From Halospeciosus flavus (GTDB lineage: Archaea > Halobacteriota > Halobacteria > Halobacteriales > Halobacteriaceae), in the NCBI RefSeq assembly GCF_029814175.1, contig NZ_CP122312.1:1612001-1676000 (forward strand): a DNA stretch of 64,000 nt. The letters are read 5' to 3'. This document shows positions 42,350 to 49,955 of the stretch, one piece after another. Below the pieces are notes generated by a model. It had not been told where the DNA came from. It saw only the letters and a program-made list of their open reading frames with translations, and searched no databases. The translations under genes and the position numbers were made by a program. Every line of letters starts with the position of its first letter. The first letter of the stretch is position 1.

Positions 42350-42604
42350 TTAGAGTTCGTTGTGGATCCAGTAGCGCTCGACGTTCCGGGCGTCGACCCA
42401 GTGGACCTCGTCGTCGCCGTCGACGCGGAAGAACGGTGCGTCCGCGTCCTCGAACGCCACGTTGTGCTTGTGGAGTTCGAGTTCGTCGCCGGAGGCCGTC
42501 CGAATCATCACCTCGCCCTTCTCGTCGAGTGCGCGCGCGAGTCGGGTGAACGTCGACGTCTTGCTGTCGCTACTCTCCTGAGTGGTGGCGTGTGTCGTAG
42601 ACAT
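42350..42604 (-). CDS. Small acidic hypothetical protein
   Basis: 84 residues with a Ser/Thr-rich N-terminus (to about residue 20), then a compact beta-rich domain: ARALDEKGEVMIRTASGDEL, VAFEDADAPFFRVDGDDEVH and VDARNVERYWIH. The composition is typical of a real haloarchaeal protein. I know no family. It lies alone between the glycosylase and halocyanin genes, on the same strand as both. Confidence 0.75.
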   Translation of the reverse strand: MSTTHATTQESSDSKTSTFTRLARALDEKGEVMIRTASGDELELHKHNVAFEDADAPFFRVDGDDEVHWVDARNVERYWIHNEL

Positions 42605-42658
42605 CGGCGTTCCCCGGCCGCGGCTAGTGAGCGCGCGCGAAAAATCGGTTACGGCCGA

Positions 42659-43132
42659 CTACTGTCTGGTCACGTAGACGGCGCCCCGCATCCCGAGTTC
42701 GCGGTGGGCCTCACAGTAGTAGCGGACGAGACCGGTCTCCTCGAACTGGTGGCTGAACGTCGCGCCGGCCTCGTGGTGCCACGGACTCCGGAACGAACCG
42801 TCGGCGGCGACGACGTCGTGACTCCCGCCCTCTCCGGTCCACTCCCAGCGGACGGTCGTCACGGGCGAGACTGCGATGGCGGGCGGGCCGAACGCGAAGT
42901 CCGTCCCGTCGCCTGCCGGGACGCCCACCTCGACGGTCACCTCTCCCTGCCCGGTGTAGTCGCGGGTCCCCTCGTCGTTCTCGACCCCGTCGAACCACCC
43001 GCCGTAGTCGGGTTCCGACGGGAGCGTCGGGGGCGAGTCGGTCGCGTCGGACGAACACCCGGCAAGTGTGGCGACGCCACCAGTCGCCACGAGGGCACTC
43101 GTCCGGAGGAACGACCGACGGTCGCGAGACAT
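42659..43132 (-). CDS. Halocyanin-like blue copper lipoprotein
   Basis: 157 residues. The Tat signal (SRDRRSFLRTSALVATGG) ends in the lipobox TLAGC, with lipidation expected at Cys26. The cupredoxin domain binds type 1 copper through His105 (GGSHDVV), Cys140, His143 and Met148 (YYCEAHRELGM). It is an outer-face electron carrier. It depends on copper, and a copper homeostasis cluster lies 3-7 kb away. TTTTTC lies about 24-30 bases before the ATG. Confidence 0.92.
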   Translation of the reverse strand: MSRDRRSFLRTSALVATGGVATLAGCSSDATDSPPTLPSEPDYGGWFDGVENDEGTRDYTGQGEVTVEVGVPAGDGTDFAFGPPAIAVSPVTTVRWEWTGEGGSHDVVAADGSFRSPWHHEAGATFSHQFEETGLVRYYCEAHRELGMRGAVYVTRQ

Positions 43133-43227
43133 ATTCCCAGGTAACGAGCCGGGAAAGAAAAAGCGTGCGGGCCGCCACGGGAGGGACGGCGAGTAGCGCT
43201 TTACGTTTCCGTCGTGCACTTCGACGC

Positions 43228-44760
43228 GTGACGACCGCACTCGTCCTCGGCGACCAACTCACCCGGCAGGCCGGGCCGCTCGCGGCCGAGCACGACGTCG
43301 ACCCGGACCGCGTCCTGATGGTCGAATCGCGGGCGTTCGCCACGCGCCGCCGCTACCACTCCCAGAAGCTCACGCTCCTCTTCGCCGCGATGCGGAACTT
43401 CCGCGACGCCCTCCGTGACGACGGGTGGACCGTCCGTTACGAGCGTGCCGACACCTTCCGCCAGGGGTTCGAGCGCTTCTTCGCCGACCACCCAGACGAG
43501 ACGCTCGTGGCGATGGAGCCAGCGAGCCACGGGGCCGGGCGCGGACTTCGCGACGCCGTCTCGACTGCCGGTGGCGACCTCGAACTCGTTGCGAACGAGA
43601 CGTTCCTCTGCTCGCCCGAGGCGTTCGACGAGTGGCACGCCGGCGCGTACGACGACGCGGACACCTACCGGCAAGAGGAGTTCTACCGGTGGATGCGCCG
43701 GCGGACCGGGTTCCTGCTGACCGACGACGGCGAACCGGAAGGTGGCTCGTGGAACTACGACGAGCAGAACCGTGAGACGCCACCCGCAGACTACGAGTCG
43801 CCCCCACTCCCGACGTTCGACTACGGCGAGCACGTCGGCGAGGTTCGGGAGTGGGTCGAGGAAGCGGTCGAGACGTGGGGCTCCGACGAGGAGTTCGGGT
43901 GGCCGGTGAGGCGCGGACAGGCCCTCGACGCACTCGCCGACTTCTGTGCGAATCGACTCGCCGACTTCGGTCCGTACCAGGACGCGATGGTTGGCGGTGA
44001 GTGGGCCCTCGACCACTCCCTGCTCTCCGCGGCCATCAACCTCGGTCTGCTCCACCCGCGAGAGGTCGTCGAGGCGGCCGTCGAGACCTACCGGGAGCGT
44101 GAGGACGTCCCGCTCAACAGCGTCGAAGGGTTCGTCCGCCAACTCCTCGGGTGGCGGGAGTTCGTCCGCCACGTCTACCGCCGGGAGATGCCCGACCTGG
44201 CCGACGCGAACCAACTCGACCACGAGCGGGACCTCCCACCGCTCTACCGGGACGCCGGGGCGACCGACGCGGCGTGTCTCTCCGAGGCGGTGGGCCACGT
44301 CGAGGAACGCGGCTACGCCCACCATATCGAGCGCCTGATGCTCCTCTCGAACTTCGCGCTCACCTACGGAACCGACCCGCGAGAACTGACCGAGTGGTTC
44401 CACCGGAGCTTCGTCGACGGGTTCCACTGGGTGACGGTCCCGAACGTCGTCGGAATGGGTGTCTACGCCTCGGACGCCTTCGCCACCAAGCCCTACGCGT
44501 CGAGTGCGGCCTACGTCGACCGGATGAGCGACTACTGCGACGATTGCCCCTACGACCCCGACGCGACGACCGGCGACGACGCCTGTCCGTTCAACAGTCT
44601 CTACTGGGACTTCCTCGACCACCACGAGGAGCGCTTCCGACACAACCACCGGATGGCCGCTGTCTACCACCACTGGGACGAACGCGACGAGGACGAGCGT
44701 GACGCCGTCCGCGAGCGCGCGGCAGAGGTCCGTCGGGCGGCGCGGGACGGGTCTCTGTGA
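43228..44760 (+). CDS. Fe-S bacterial-type cryptochrome/(6-4) photolyase (PhrB-like)
   Basis: A 510-residue member of the FeS-BCP class. The N-terminal antenna domain starts TTALVLGDQLTRQAGPL. The FAD domain includes DHSLLSAAINLGLLHP and FVRQLLGWREFVRHVYR. Four cysteines fit the [4Fe-4S] set: Cys350, Cys437, Cys440 and Cys453 (CDDC, then DDACPFN). The best-studied relative, Agrobacterium PhrB, repairs (6-4) photoproducts. GTG 43228 has CTTTACG about 25 bases upstream. It is divergent from the halocyanin gene, with 95 bases between starts. Confidence 0.92.
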   Translation: MTTALVLGDQLTRQAGPLAAEHDVDPDRVLMVESRAFATRRRYHSQKLTLLFAAMRNFRDALRDDGWTVRYERADTFRQGFERFFADHPDETLVAMEPASHGAGRGLRDAVSTAGGDLELVANETFLCSPEAFDEWHAGAYDDADTYRQEEFYRWMRRRTGFLLTDDGEPEGGSWNYDEQNRETPPADYESPPLPTFDYGEHVGEVREWVEEAVETWGSDEEFGWPVRRGQALDALADFCANRLADFGPYQDAMVGGEWALDHSLLSAAINLGLLHPREVVEAAVETYREREDVPLNSVEGFVRQLLGWREFVRHVYRREMPDLADANQLDHERDLPPLYRDAGATDAACLSEAVGHVEERGYAHHIERLMLLSNFALTYGTDPRELTEWFHRSFVDGFHWVTVPNVVGMGVYASDAFATKPYASSAAYVDRMSDYCDDCPYDPDATTGDDACPFNSLYWDFLDHHEERFRHNHRMAAVYHHWDERDEDERDAVRERAAEVRRAARDGSL

Positions 44761-44803
44761 AGTGGCCACCGCTCCTTTTGTGTCGCAGACGCAACCTCCG
44801 GAC

Positions 44804-45079
44804 GTGAACGACCCCTACCCCGACCAGCCCGAAGAAGTCCTCTCGGAGTACCCCGACGAAATCGACGGCGCGCCCATCGTCGGCATCGACGCCGGCGGCG
44901 TGCCGGTGTACTTCGACCGCGAGAAAGAGGAAGCGTTCGAGGCCATCGGCCGCGAGAACGACTACAAACGCGGCGAACTACGCGGTGAAGGGCCGCTGAA
45001 GAACGTCATCGAAGACGTCGAAGCGGTCACCGGCTGGGACGTCCTCTCGAAGTTCGGCCGGGACAACGCCGGTGAGTGA
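44804..45079 (+). CDS. Small acidic conserved hypothetical protein
   Basis: A 91-residue acidic protein from GTG 44804. Features are DPYPDQPEEVLSEYPDEIDG, a small beta unit APIVGIDAGGVPVYFDREKE, and helices to the end (NVIEDVEAVTGWDVLSKFG). I know no function. CTTTTG lies about 26-33 bases before the GTG, and a T5 run at 45100-45105 after the stop may terminate it. It follows the photolyase gene by 43 bases. Confidence 0.75.
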   Translation: MNDPYPDQPEEVLSEYPDEIDGAPIVGIDAGGVPVYFDREKEEAFEAIGRENDYKRGELRGEGPLKNVIEDVEAVTGWDVLSKFGRDNAGE

Positions 45080-45185
45080 AACTCGCCAAGCCCTCGTTCA
45101 CTTTTTCCTTCACGCCCGCGAGACCGACGCGTCGCTGTCGCGAGTCGCTGCCGTATCGCTCGGCGAGGAAAGAGGTCGCGCGGAT

Positions 45186-45470
45186 TCAGTCGAGGAGCGC
45201 CTCGGCTTGGGCAGTCTCGGCCGACTTCTCTTCCGGTTCGTCCGTCTCGACGGAGAGCCGATAGAGGTTCTGGCGTGCGTCGGGGATGTAGATGTCCTTC
45301 TCGACGATGTCGGCTTCCTGTAGGCGGTCGAGCGCGTCGCGGACCGTCCGCTGGGACAGTCGGGACTTCTCGACGATCTGTTTCTGCGTCAGCCCCCCGT
45401 TGTACTCCAGTACCTTCAACACGAGCTTGGAACTCGGCGGCAGGTCCTGGACGTCGTCGTCTGACACCAT
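45186..45470 (-). CDS. Winged-helix regulator (MarR/TrmB-like)
   Basis: A 94-residue one-domain winged-helix protein: PPSSKLVLKVLEYNGGLTQK, recognition helix SQRTVRDALDRLQEADIV, wing EKDIYIPDARQNLYRL, then an acidic tail. Such short proteins are common haloarchaeal regulators with unknown targets. ATG 45470 is preferred to GTG 45473. CCTATAGG lies about 25-31 bases upstream. Confidence 0.85.
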   Translation of the reverse strand: MVSDDDVQDLPPSSKLVLKVLEYNGGLTQKQIVEKSRLSQRTVRDALDRLQEADIVEKDIYIPDARQNLYRLSVETDEPEEKSAETAQAEALLD

Positions 45471-45550
45471 CACTTGTTACCACGAGGGCCGACCCTATAG
45501 GCGCTCGGTAACGGCTGTGTCAGGGGGTTACCCGGAGGTAACCGGACGAT

Positions 45551-45841
45551 TCAGACCGGGAGCTCGATCTCGTCGACGTACTGCTCTTCCCACTCACGCC
45601 GGGCCTCGATTGCCCGGTGTCCGTCCTCCGTGAGTGTGTAGTAGTTCGTGCGAGCGTCCTGCTCTCCCTTCTCGACGAACCCGTCGTCGACGAGTGTGTC
45701 GAGGTTTTGATACACGCGAGCGTGGAGGACCGTCGAACCGTAGTACGACTCCAGTTCCTCCTGTATCGCCATTCCCTTGGGGGAACCGAGACCCGCGATG
45801 ACGTAGAGTAAGTCACGTTGGAAGCCCGTAATTTCGTTCAT
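45551..45841 (-). CDS. PadR-family transcriptional regulator
   Basis: 96 residues. The PadR winged helix is complete: GFQRDLLYVIAGLGSPKGMA, helix TVLHARVYQNLDTLVDDGFV, wing KGEQDARTNYYTLTEDGHRA, and a short C-terminal helix. Its own promoter carries two direct repeats flanking an A/T element, a plausible autoregulatory site. Target genes are unknown. Confidence 0.9.
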   Translation of the reverse strand: MNEITGFQRDLLYVIAGLGSPKGMAIQEELESYYGSTVLHARVYQNLDTLVDDGFVEKGEQDARTNYYTLTEDGHRAIEARREWEEQYVDEIELPV

Positions 45842-45852
45842 GCCACGTCCGT

Positions 45853-45886
45853 GATAATCGGGGACCGATGTAATAAATTATCGGGG
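45853..45886 (-). promoter_or_regulatory. Direct repeats around the padR TATA element
   Basis: On the plus strand GATAATCGGGG (45853-45863) and AATTATCGGGG (45876-45886) are near-identical repeats starting 23 bases apart, about two helical turns. They flank TAATAAATT, the likely TATA region 30-40 bases before the padR ATG. A PadR dimer pair could bind here. Confidence 0.5.
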
Positions 45887-45965
45887 GTGCAGATAGATAT
45901 CTAACAAGATACGGACTGCTCGGATACCCGAGTGGACGGCGGCGCGGAGAATGGTGAGAACGGAG

Positions 45966-46163
45966 TTACTCGGCGGTCGCTTCGTAGCCGGCGAAGTCGA
46001 CGGCCTGGACGAGGTCCTCGGTGTTGGCGTCGCCCTCGACGGTCGCGACGCCCTCCTCGCGGTCGGCCTCGGCGTCCTCGACGCCGTCGACCTCGGAGAG
46101 CGCGTTCTCGACGATGTCTTCACAGCCTTCGCAAGTCATGCCTTCGACGCTGAGCGTCGTCAT
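45966..46163 (-). CDS. copZ: Copper chaperone CopZ (HMA domain), copy 1
   Basis: A 65-residue single heavy-metal-associated domain. The metal site is GMTCEGCED. It then keeps ALSEVDGVEDAEADREEGVA and VQAVDFAGYEATAE. It carries Cu(I) to the CopA ATPase encoded 160 bases upstream on the same strand. It is closely related to copy 2 at 49.7 kb (same DREEGVATVEGDA). Its promoter shares GAAACGCC and TTA with the copA promoter. Confidence 0.93.
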   Translation of the reverse strand: MTTLSVEGMTCEGCEDIVENALSEVDGVEDAEADREEGVATVEGDANTEDLVQAVDFAGYEATAE

Positions 46164-46213
46164 ACGTCCCCGTTTAGACGACGACCGATAAGGGCGTTTC
46201 GACGGCGCGGGGA

Positions 46214-46357
46214 ACTACCGGCCGAACAGCCGGTAGTCTTCGTCCGGCGTGGGACTTCGCTCGCTCCTCTCACGAAACCACCGTGAGACGCGAACGTCTC
46301 ACGAGGTATACGCGTCCTCGACTACCGGCCGAACAGCCGGTAGTCTTCGTCCGGCGT
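46214..46357. repeat. 37-bp direct repeat of the copA 3' end, with hairpins
   Basis: Positions 46214-46250 are an exact copy of 46321-46357, the last 36 bases of copA. Each copy holds a hairpin: CTACCGGC, loop CGAACA, GCCGGTAG (46215-46236 and 46322-46343). In the copA copy the hairpin includes the TAG stop codon. Between the two copies is a third perfect hairpin, CGTGAGACG-CGAA-CGTCTCACG (46282-46303). Together they look like tandem transcription terminators after copA. Confidence 0.7.
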
Positions 46358-48910
46358 ATACCGCCTGAACAGCAGACTGTTCGTCAGAACGGACACGCTG
46401 GAGAGGGCCATCGCGCCAGCGGCGAGGACGGGTTGGAGCAGGCCGAGTGAGGCGAGCGGGATCATCGCCGTGTTGTAGCCGAGCGCCCAGAAGAGGTTCT
46501 GCTTCACCTTCGCGAGCGTCCCCTCGCTGACGCGGATGGCCTTCACCACGTCGTAGGGGTCGTCGCGCATCAGCGTCACGTCGGCCGCCTCGATGGCCAC
46601 GTCCGTCCCGGAGCCGATGGCCGTCCCGACGAACGCGGCGGCGAGAGCGGGCGCGTCGTTGACGCCGTCGCCGACCATCATCGCGCGCGTCCCCGACGTC
46701 TGGATCTCCTCGACCGCGTCGGCCTTGTCCTCGGGGAGTACTTCGGCGTGGACGTTCTCGCGGGGGATACCCACCTCGTCGGCGACGGCGCGGGCCGTCC
46801 GCTCGTTGTCGCCGGTGAGCATCACCGTCTCGACGTCGCGTTCGTGGAGCGCCTCGACCGTGCGCTTCGCGCTCTCCTTCACCGTGTCGGCGGTGGCGAC
46901 TACGCCCAGCAGGACGCCGTCGCGGGCGACGAGCATCGCAGTCTTGCCCTCGTGTTCGAGGCGCTCCATCGTCTCGGCGGCGGGTTCGGGGTCGATTCCG
47001 TTGTCCCGCAGCAGTTTGCGGTTCCCGACGAGCACCTCCGCACCGTCGACCGTCGCACGGACGCCGTGGCCGGGGACGTTCTCGAAGCTCTCGGGGTCCG
47101 AGACCGCGAGTCCGCGCTCCTCGGCACCCTCGACGATGGCCTCGGCGAGCGGGTGTTCGCTGCCGTGTTCGGCGCTCGCGGCGACCGAGAGGAGGAACGA
47201 CTCGTCGTCGAGGTCCGCCGTCTCGTCGGCGGTTTCGGCCGCGACGCCACCGTCGGCGGCCGCGTCGACCGGTTCGACGTCGGTCAGCGACATCTCGCCC
47301 TCGGTGAGCGTGCCGGTCTTGTCGAAGACGACGACGTCGACGTCCTTGACGCGTTCGAGGACGTCGCCACCCTTGAACAGGACGCCGTTTTGCGCGCCGA
47401 TGGTCGTCCCGACCATCGTGGCCGCGGGTGTCGCGAGACCGAGTGCACAGGGACAGGCGATGAGCACCGCGGAGGCGAAGACGACGACGGAGAACTCGAA
47501 GACGCCGACCGCGGCGGGACCGCCGCCGACCAGCCCCCACAGCGGGAGCGCGCGGACGAGACCCACGAGCAGGTCGGGCGCCAGGAACCAGACGAGCGCC
47601 CAGAGGAGGGCGTTGCCGATGACCGCGGGGACGAAGTAGGCGGAGATGCGGTCGGCGAGGTTCTGAATCTCGGGTTGGCGGGCCTGGGCCTCCTTGACGG
47701 TCTGGACGATCTGCTGGAGGGCGGTGTCGGCGCCGACCTTCGTCGCCTCGACGACGAGCAGACCGTTCTCGTTGACGGTGCCGCCGACGACTTCGTCGCC
47801 CTCGGCCTTCTCGACGGGGACGGACTCGCCGGTCACCATCGACTCGTCGACGGCGGACTCGCCCTCGACGACGACGCCGTCCGTGGGAATCTTCTCACCG
47901 GGCCGGACCTTCATCCGGTCGCCGACTTCGACTTCGTCGACCGGGACCTCTTCTTCGGTGCCGTCCTCGTGGACGAGCGTGGCGGTGTCGGCCTCCATCT
48001 CCAGGAGTTTCTGGAGCGCCTCGCCCGCCTGGCCCTTCGAGCGCGCTTCGAGGAAGTTGCCGAGGGTGATGAAGACGAGGATGAGCGCGGCCGTATCGAA
48101 GTAGAGACCGGCCTGCGGGAGCACGTCGAGTAGCGCGACGACGGAGTAGACGTACGCCGTCGACGAACCGAGCGCGATGAGCACGTCCATGTTCGCCGTC
48201 CGGTTCTTCACGAGCGCCTTGTAGGAGTTCTCGTAGAACTCCTTGCCCAGGACGACCTGGACGGGCGTCGCGAGGAGGAACTGGACCCACCCCATCGGCA
48301 CGCCGAACACCGACCCGGGGAGCAGCGAGGGGAAGAAGAAGTGCTCGACGAGGAAGAAGAGGAGGGGTGTGGCGAGGGCGGCCCCGAACAGCACGAGGCG
48401 TCGCTGGCGGCGAATCTCCGCCTCGCGGGCGGCCTCGCGGCGTTCGGCCTCGGACTGTTCACCACCCTCACCGGACTCCTCGCCTTCACCCCCGCGGATG
48501 GGTTCGTAGCCGGCGTCCTCGATGGCGTCGTAGAAGTCCGCGAGGTCGGCGTCGGCGGGGTTGTACTCGACGTGTGCCTCGTCGGTGGCGAAGTTCGCCT
48601 CCGCGGAGAGCACACCGGGGACGTCGCGGAGCGCCGACTCGACGGTCTGCGAGCAGTTGGCGCAGGACATCCCCGTGATGCCGATGGTGACGTCCGCGCG
48701 GGCCGGTTCGTAGCCGGCGTCCTCGATGGCGTCGTAGACGTCCGCGAGCGAGACGGCGTCGGGGTCGTACTCGACGGTCCCCTCGTCGGTGGCGAAGTTC
48801 ACCGTCGCCTCCGAGACGCCGTCGAGCGACTCGATGGCCTGCGCCACCGTCTGCGAGCAGTTGGCGCAGGACATCCCGCGTATCTCCAGGTGGGCGGTTC
48901 GCTCGGTCAT
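46322..48910 (-). CDS. copA: Cu(I)-exporting P1B-type ATPase
   Basis: Copper efflux pump of 862 residues. There are two N-terminal HMA domains, each with [13 protein letters not shown]: Cys15/Cys18 and Cys83/Cys86. Eight membrane segments are expected. The transport motif is CPC (486-488) in [13 protein letters not shown]. The phosphorylated Asp is Asp530 in [11 protein letters not shown]-type [12 protein letters not shown] and the hinge [15 protein letters not shown] are present. The C-terminus lacks extra domains. The upstream gene is an AsnC-TRASH regulator, and the promoter carries the shared copper motif. CopZ chaperones flank the locus. Confidence 0.96.
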   Translation of the reverse strand: MTERTAHLEIRGMSCANCSQTVAQAIESLDGVSEATVNFATDEGTVEYDPDAVSLADVYDAIEDAGYEPARADVTIGITGMSCANCSQTVESALRDVPGVLSAEANFATDEAHVEYNPADADLADFYDAIEDAGYEPIRGGEGEESGEGGEQSEAERREAAREAEIRRQRRLVLFGAALATPLLFFLVEHFFFPSLLPGSVFGVPMGWVQFLLATPVQVVLGKEFYENSYKALVKNRTANMDVLIALGSSTAYVYSVVALLDVLPQAGLYFDTAALILVFITLGNFLEARSKGQAGEALQKLLEMEADTATLVHEDGTEEEVPVDEVEVGDRMKVRPGEKIPTDGVVVEGESAVDESMVTGESVPVEKAEGDEVVGGTVNENGLLVVEATKVGADTALQQIVQTVKEAQARQPEIQNLADRISAYFVPAVIGNALLWALVWFLAPDLLVGLVRALPLWGLVGGGPAAVGVFEFSVVVFASAVLIACPCALGLATPAATMVGTTIGAQNGVLFKGGDVLERVKDVDVVVFDKTGTLTEGEMSLTDVEPVDAAADGGVAAETADETADLDDESFLLSVAASAEHGSEHPLAEAIVEGAEERGLAVSDPESFENVPGHGVRATVDGAEVLVGNRKLLRDNGIDPEPAAETMERLEHEGKTAMLVARDGVLLGVVATADTVKESAKRTVEALHERDVETVMLTGDNERTARAVADEVGIPRENVHAEVLPEDKADAVEEIQTSGTRAMMVGDGVNDAPALAAAFVGTAIGSGTDVAIEAADVTLMRDDPYDVVKAIRVSEGTLAKVKQNLFWALGYNTAMIPLASLGLLQPVLAAGAMALSSVSVLTNSLLFRRYTPDEDYRLFGR

Positions 48911-48932
48911 ACGTAAGTGTAGGGGGTCACCA

Positions 48933-48964
48933 CCTAACGGCGTTTCCCCTTCGGTCGTTAAGCG
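48933..48964 (-). promoter_or_regulatory. copA promoter with copper-regulon motif
   Basis: On the copA strand the region reads CGCTTAACGA, then CCGAAGGGGAAAC, then GCCGTTAGG. It matches the copZ copy 2 promoter at nearly every position, with one-base shifts. The GTTAGG end lies about 23-29 bases before the ATG, where the TATA box should be. The motif therefore overlaps the basal promoter and extends upstream of it, as an activator site would. Confidence 0.65.
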
Positions 48965-48997
48965 ATTCGGGCGCTCGACTTCGCTTTCGAAAGTCAG

Positions 48998-49591
48998 CTA
49001 CGCCGACTCCTCGAACCGCTCGTAGCGCTCGCGGAAACGCGACTCGCAGGACGGGCAACAGAACTGGTAGCGCTCGCCGCCGATACGGGCCGAGACGCCC
49101 TCGCTGGTGACCGTGTTGTCGCACTCCGCACAGCCGAGGGCGAACTCGGTGCCGCCGACGCTGGGCGACCAGTCCACGTTCGCGAGTAGTGTCACGTCGA
49201 CGTCCGCGACGGTCGCGTCGAGGTCCAGCGACTCCGCCAGCCACCGGTGGACTGCGGGGTCCGGCACCCGGGCGTGGAAGACGAGGTCACCCGACGCCGT
49301 CGTGAAGAGGTGTTCGACGGCCTCCTCGTCCCGGAGCGTCGCCCGCACCCGGTCAACGGTTCCAGCGTCGAGCGAGAGGGTGACGAGCACCGGCGTGCCC
49401 TCGCGGAGGGTCGAGCGGTCGACGTCGACGGTGAAGCGCCGGACGACGCCGAGTTCCTTCAGGCGGGCGACGCGGTCCGAGACGGCGGGCGCCGAGAGGT
49501 CGACCCGCTCCCCGATGTCGCGGTAGGAGCGTCGGGCGTCCTCCGTGAGCAACCGCAGAATTTCGAGGTCCGTGTCGTCGAGGTCGGGCAT
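48998..49591 (-). CDS. AsnC/Lrp-family regulator with TRASH metal-sensing domain
   Basis: 197 residues. The N-terminal AsnC winged helix (1-60) is followed by a ligand-type domain (65-140). The C-terminal TRASH zinc-ribbon-like domain has Cys154/Cys157 (CAEC) and Cys178/179/182 (CCPSC). It resembles Halobacterium VNG1179C, reported to activate the copper ATPase gene in response to metal; that link is from memory. Here it lies 87 bases upstream of copA on the same strand, divergent from copZ copy 2. Confidence 0.92.
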   Translation of the reverse strand: MPDLDDTDLEILRLLTEDARRSYRDIGERVDLSAPAVSDRVARLKELGVVRRFTVDVDRSTLREGTPVLVTLSLDAGTVDRVRATLRDEEAVEHLFTTASGDLVFHARVPDPAVHRWLAESLDLDATVADVDVTLLANVDWSPSVGGTEFALGCAECDNTVTSEGVSARIGGERYQFCCPSCESRFRERYERFEESA

Positions 49592-49605
49592 ACGTGCCGA
49601 TAGGA

Positions 49606-49634
49606 CCTTACGACGAAAGACTCTTTCCGGTTCG
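49606..49634 (-). promoter_or_regulatory. Possible copper motif before the AsnC-TRASH gene
   Basis: Read on the regulator strand it contains CGAACCGG, then the perfect palindrome GAAAGA-G-TCTTTC (49615-49627), then GTCGTAAGG. The outer parts CGAACCG and GTCGTAAGG match the copZ copy 2 promoter, with a spacing 3 bases longer. This suggests autoregulation. GTAAGG is only 16-20 bases from the ATG, so the exact basal promoter is unclear. Confidence 0.4.
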
Positions 49635-49666
49635 CGCGTTCGAAAACGGGGGCGCATCGGCCCACT

Positions 49667-49699
49667 CGCTTAACGAACCGAAGGGAAACCGTCGTAAGG
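49667..49699 (+). promoter_or_regulatory. copZ copy 2 promoter with copper-regulon motif
   Basis: The sequence is CGCTTAACGA, then ACCGAAGGGAAACC, then GTCGTAAGG. It matches the copA promoter motif over its whole length with small shifts. CGTAAGG lies 25-31 bases before the ATG, in the TATA position. It is on the opposite strand from the copA copy, so each motif points at its own gene. Confidence 0.65.
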
Positions 49700-49723
49700 C
49701 CGGACGCCCAACGACCACGTGAG

Positions 49724-49921
49724 ATGAGTATCACCATCACCGTCGAAGGAATGTCCTGTGGAGGCTGTGAAGACACCGTCGAGAGCGCACTCAGCGAGGT
49801 TTCGGGCGTCGAGTCGGCCGAGGCCGACCGCGAGGAGGGCGTCGCGACCGTCGAGGGCGACGCCGACGTCGACGACCTGGTGCAGGCCGTCGAACACGCC
49901 GGCTACGAAGCCAGCGCCTGA
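49724..49921 (+). CDS. copZ: Copper chaperone CopZ (HMA domain), copy 2
   Basis: A 65-residue single HMA domain with GMSCGGCEDTVE, the ferredoxin-like core SEVSGVESAEADREEGVA and the end VQAVEHAGYEASA. It is very similar to copy 1 at 46.0 kb, so the two are recent duplicates that now lie on opposite sides of copA. It is divergent from the AsnC-TRASH regulator gene and has the copper motif in its promoter. Confidence 0.93.
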   Translation: MSITITVEGMSCGGCEDTVESALSEVSGVESAEADREEGVATVEGDADVDDLVQAVEHAGYEASA

Positions 49922-49955
49922 ACGACACCGTTCCCGACCGTCCCTCTAACCGACC

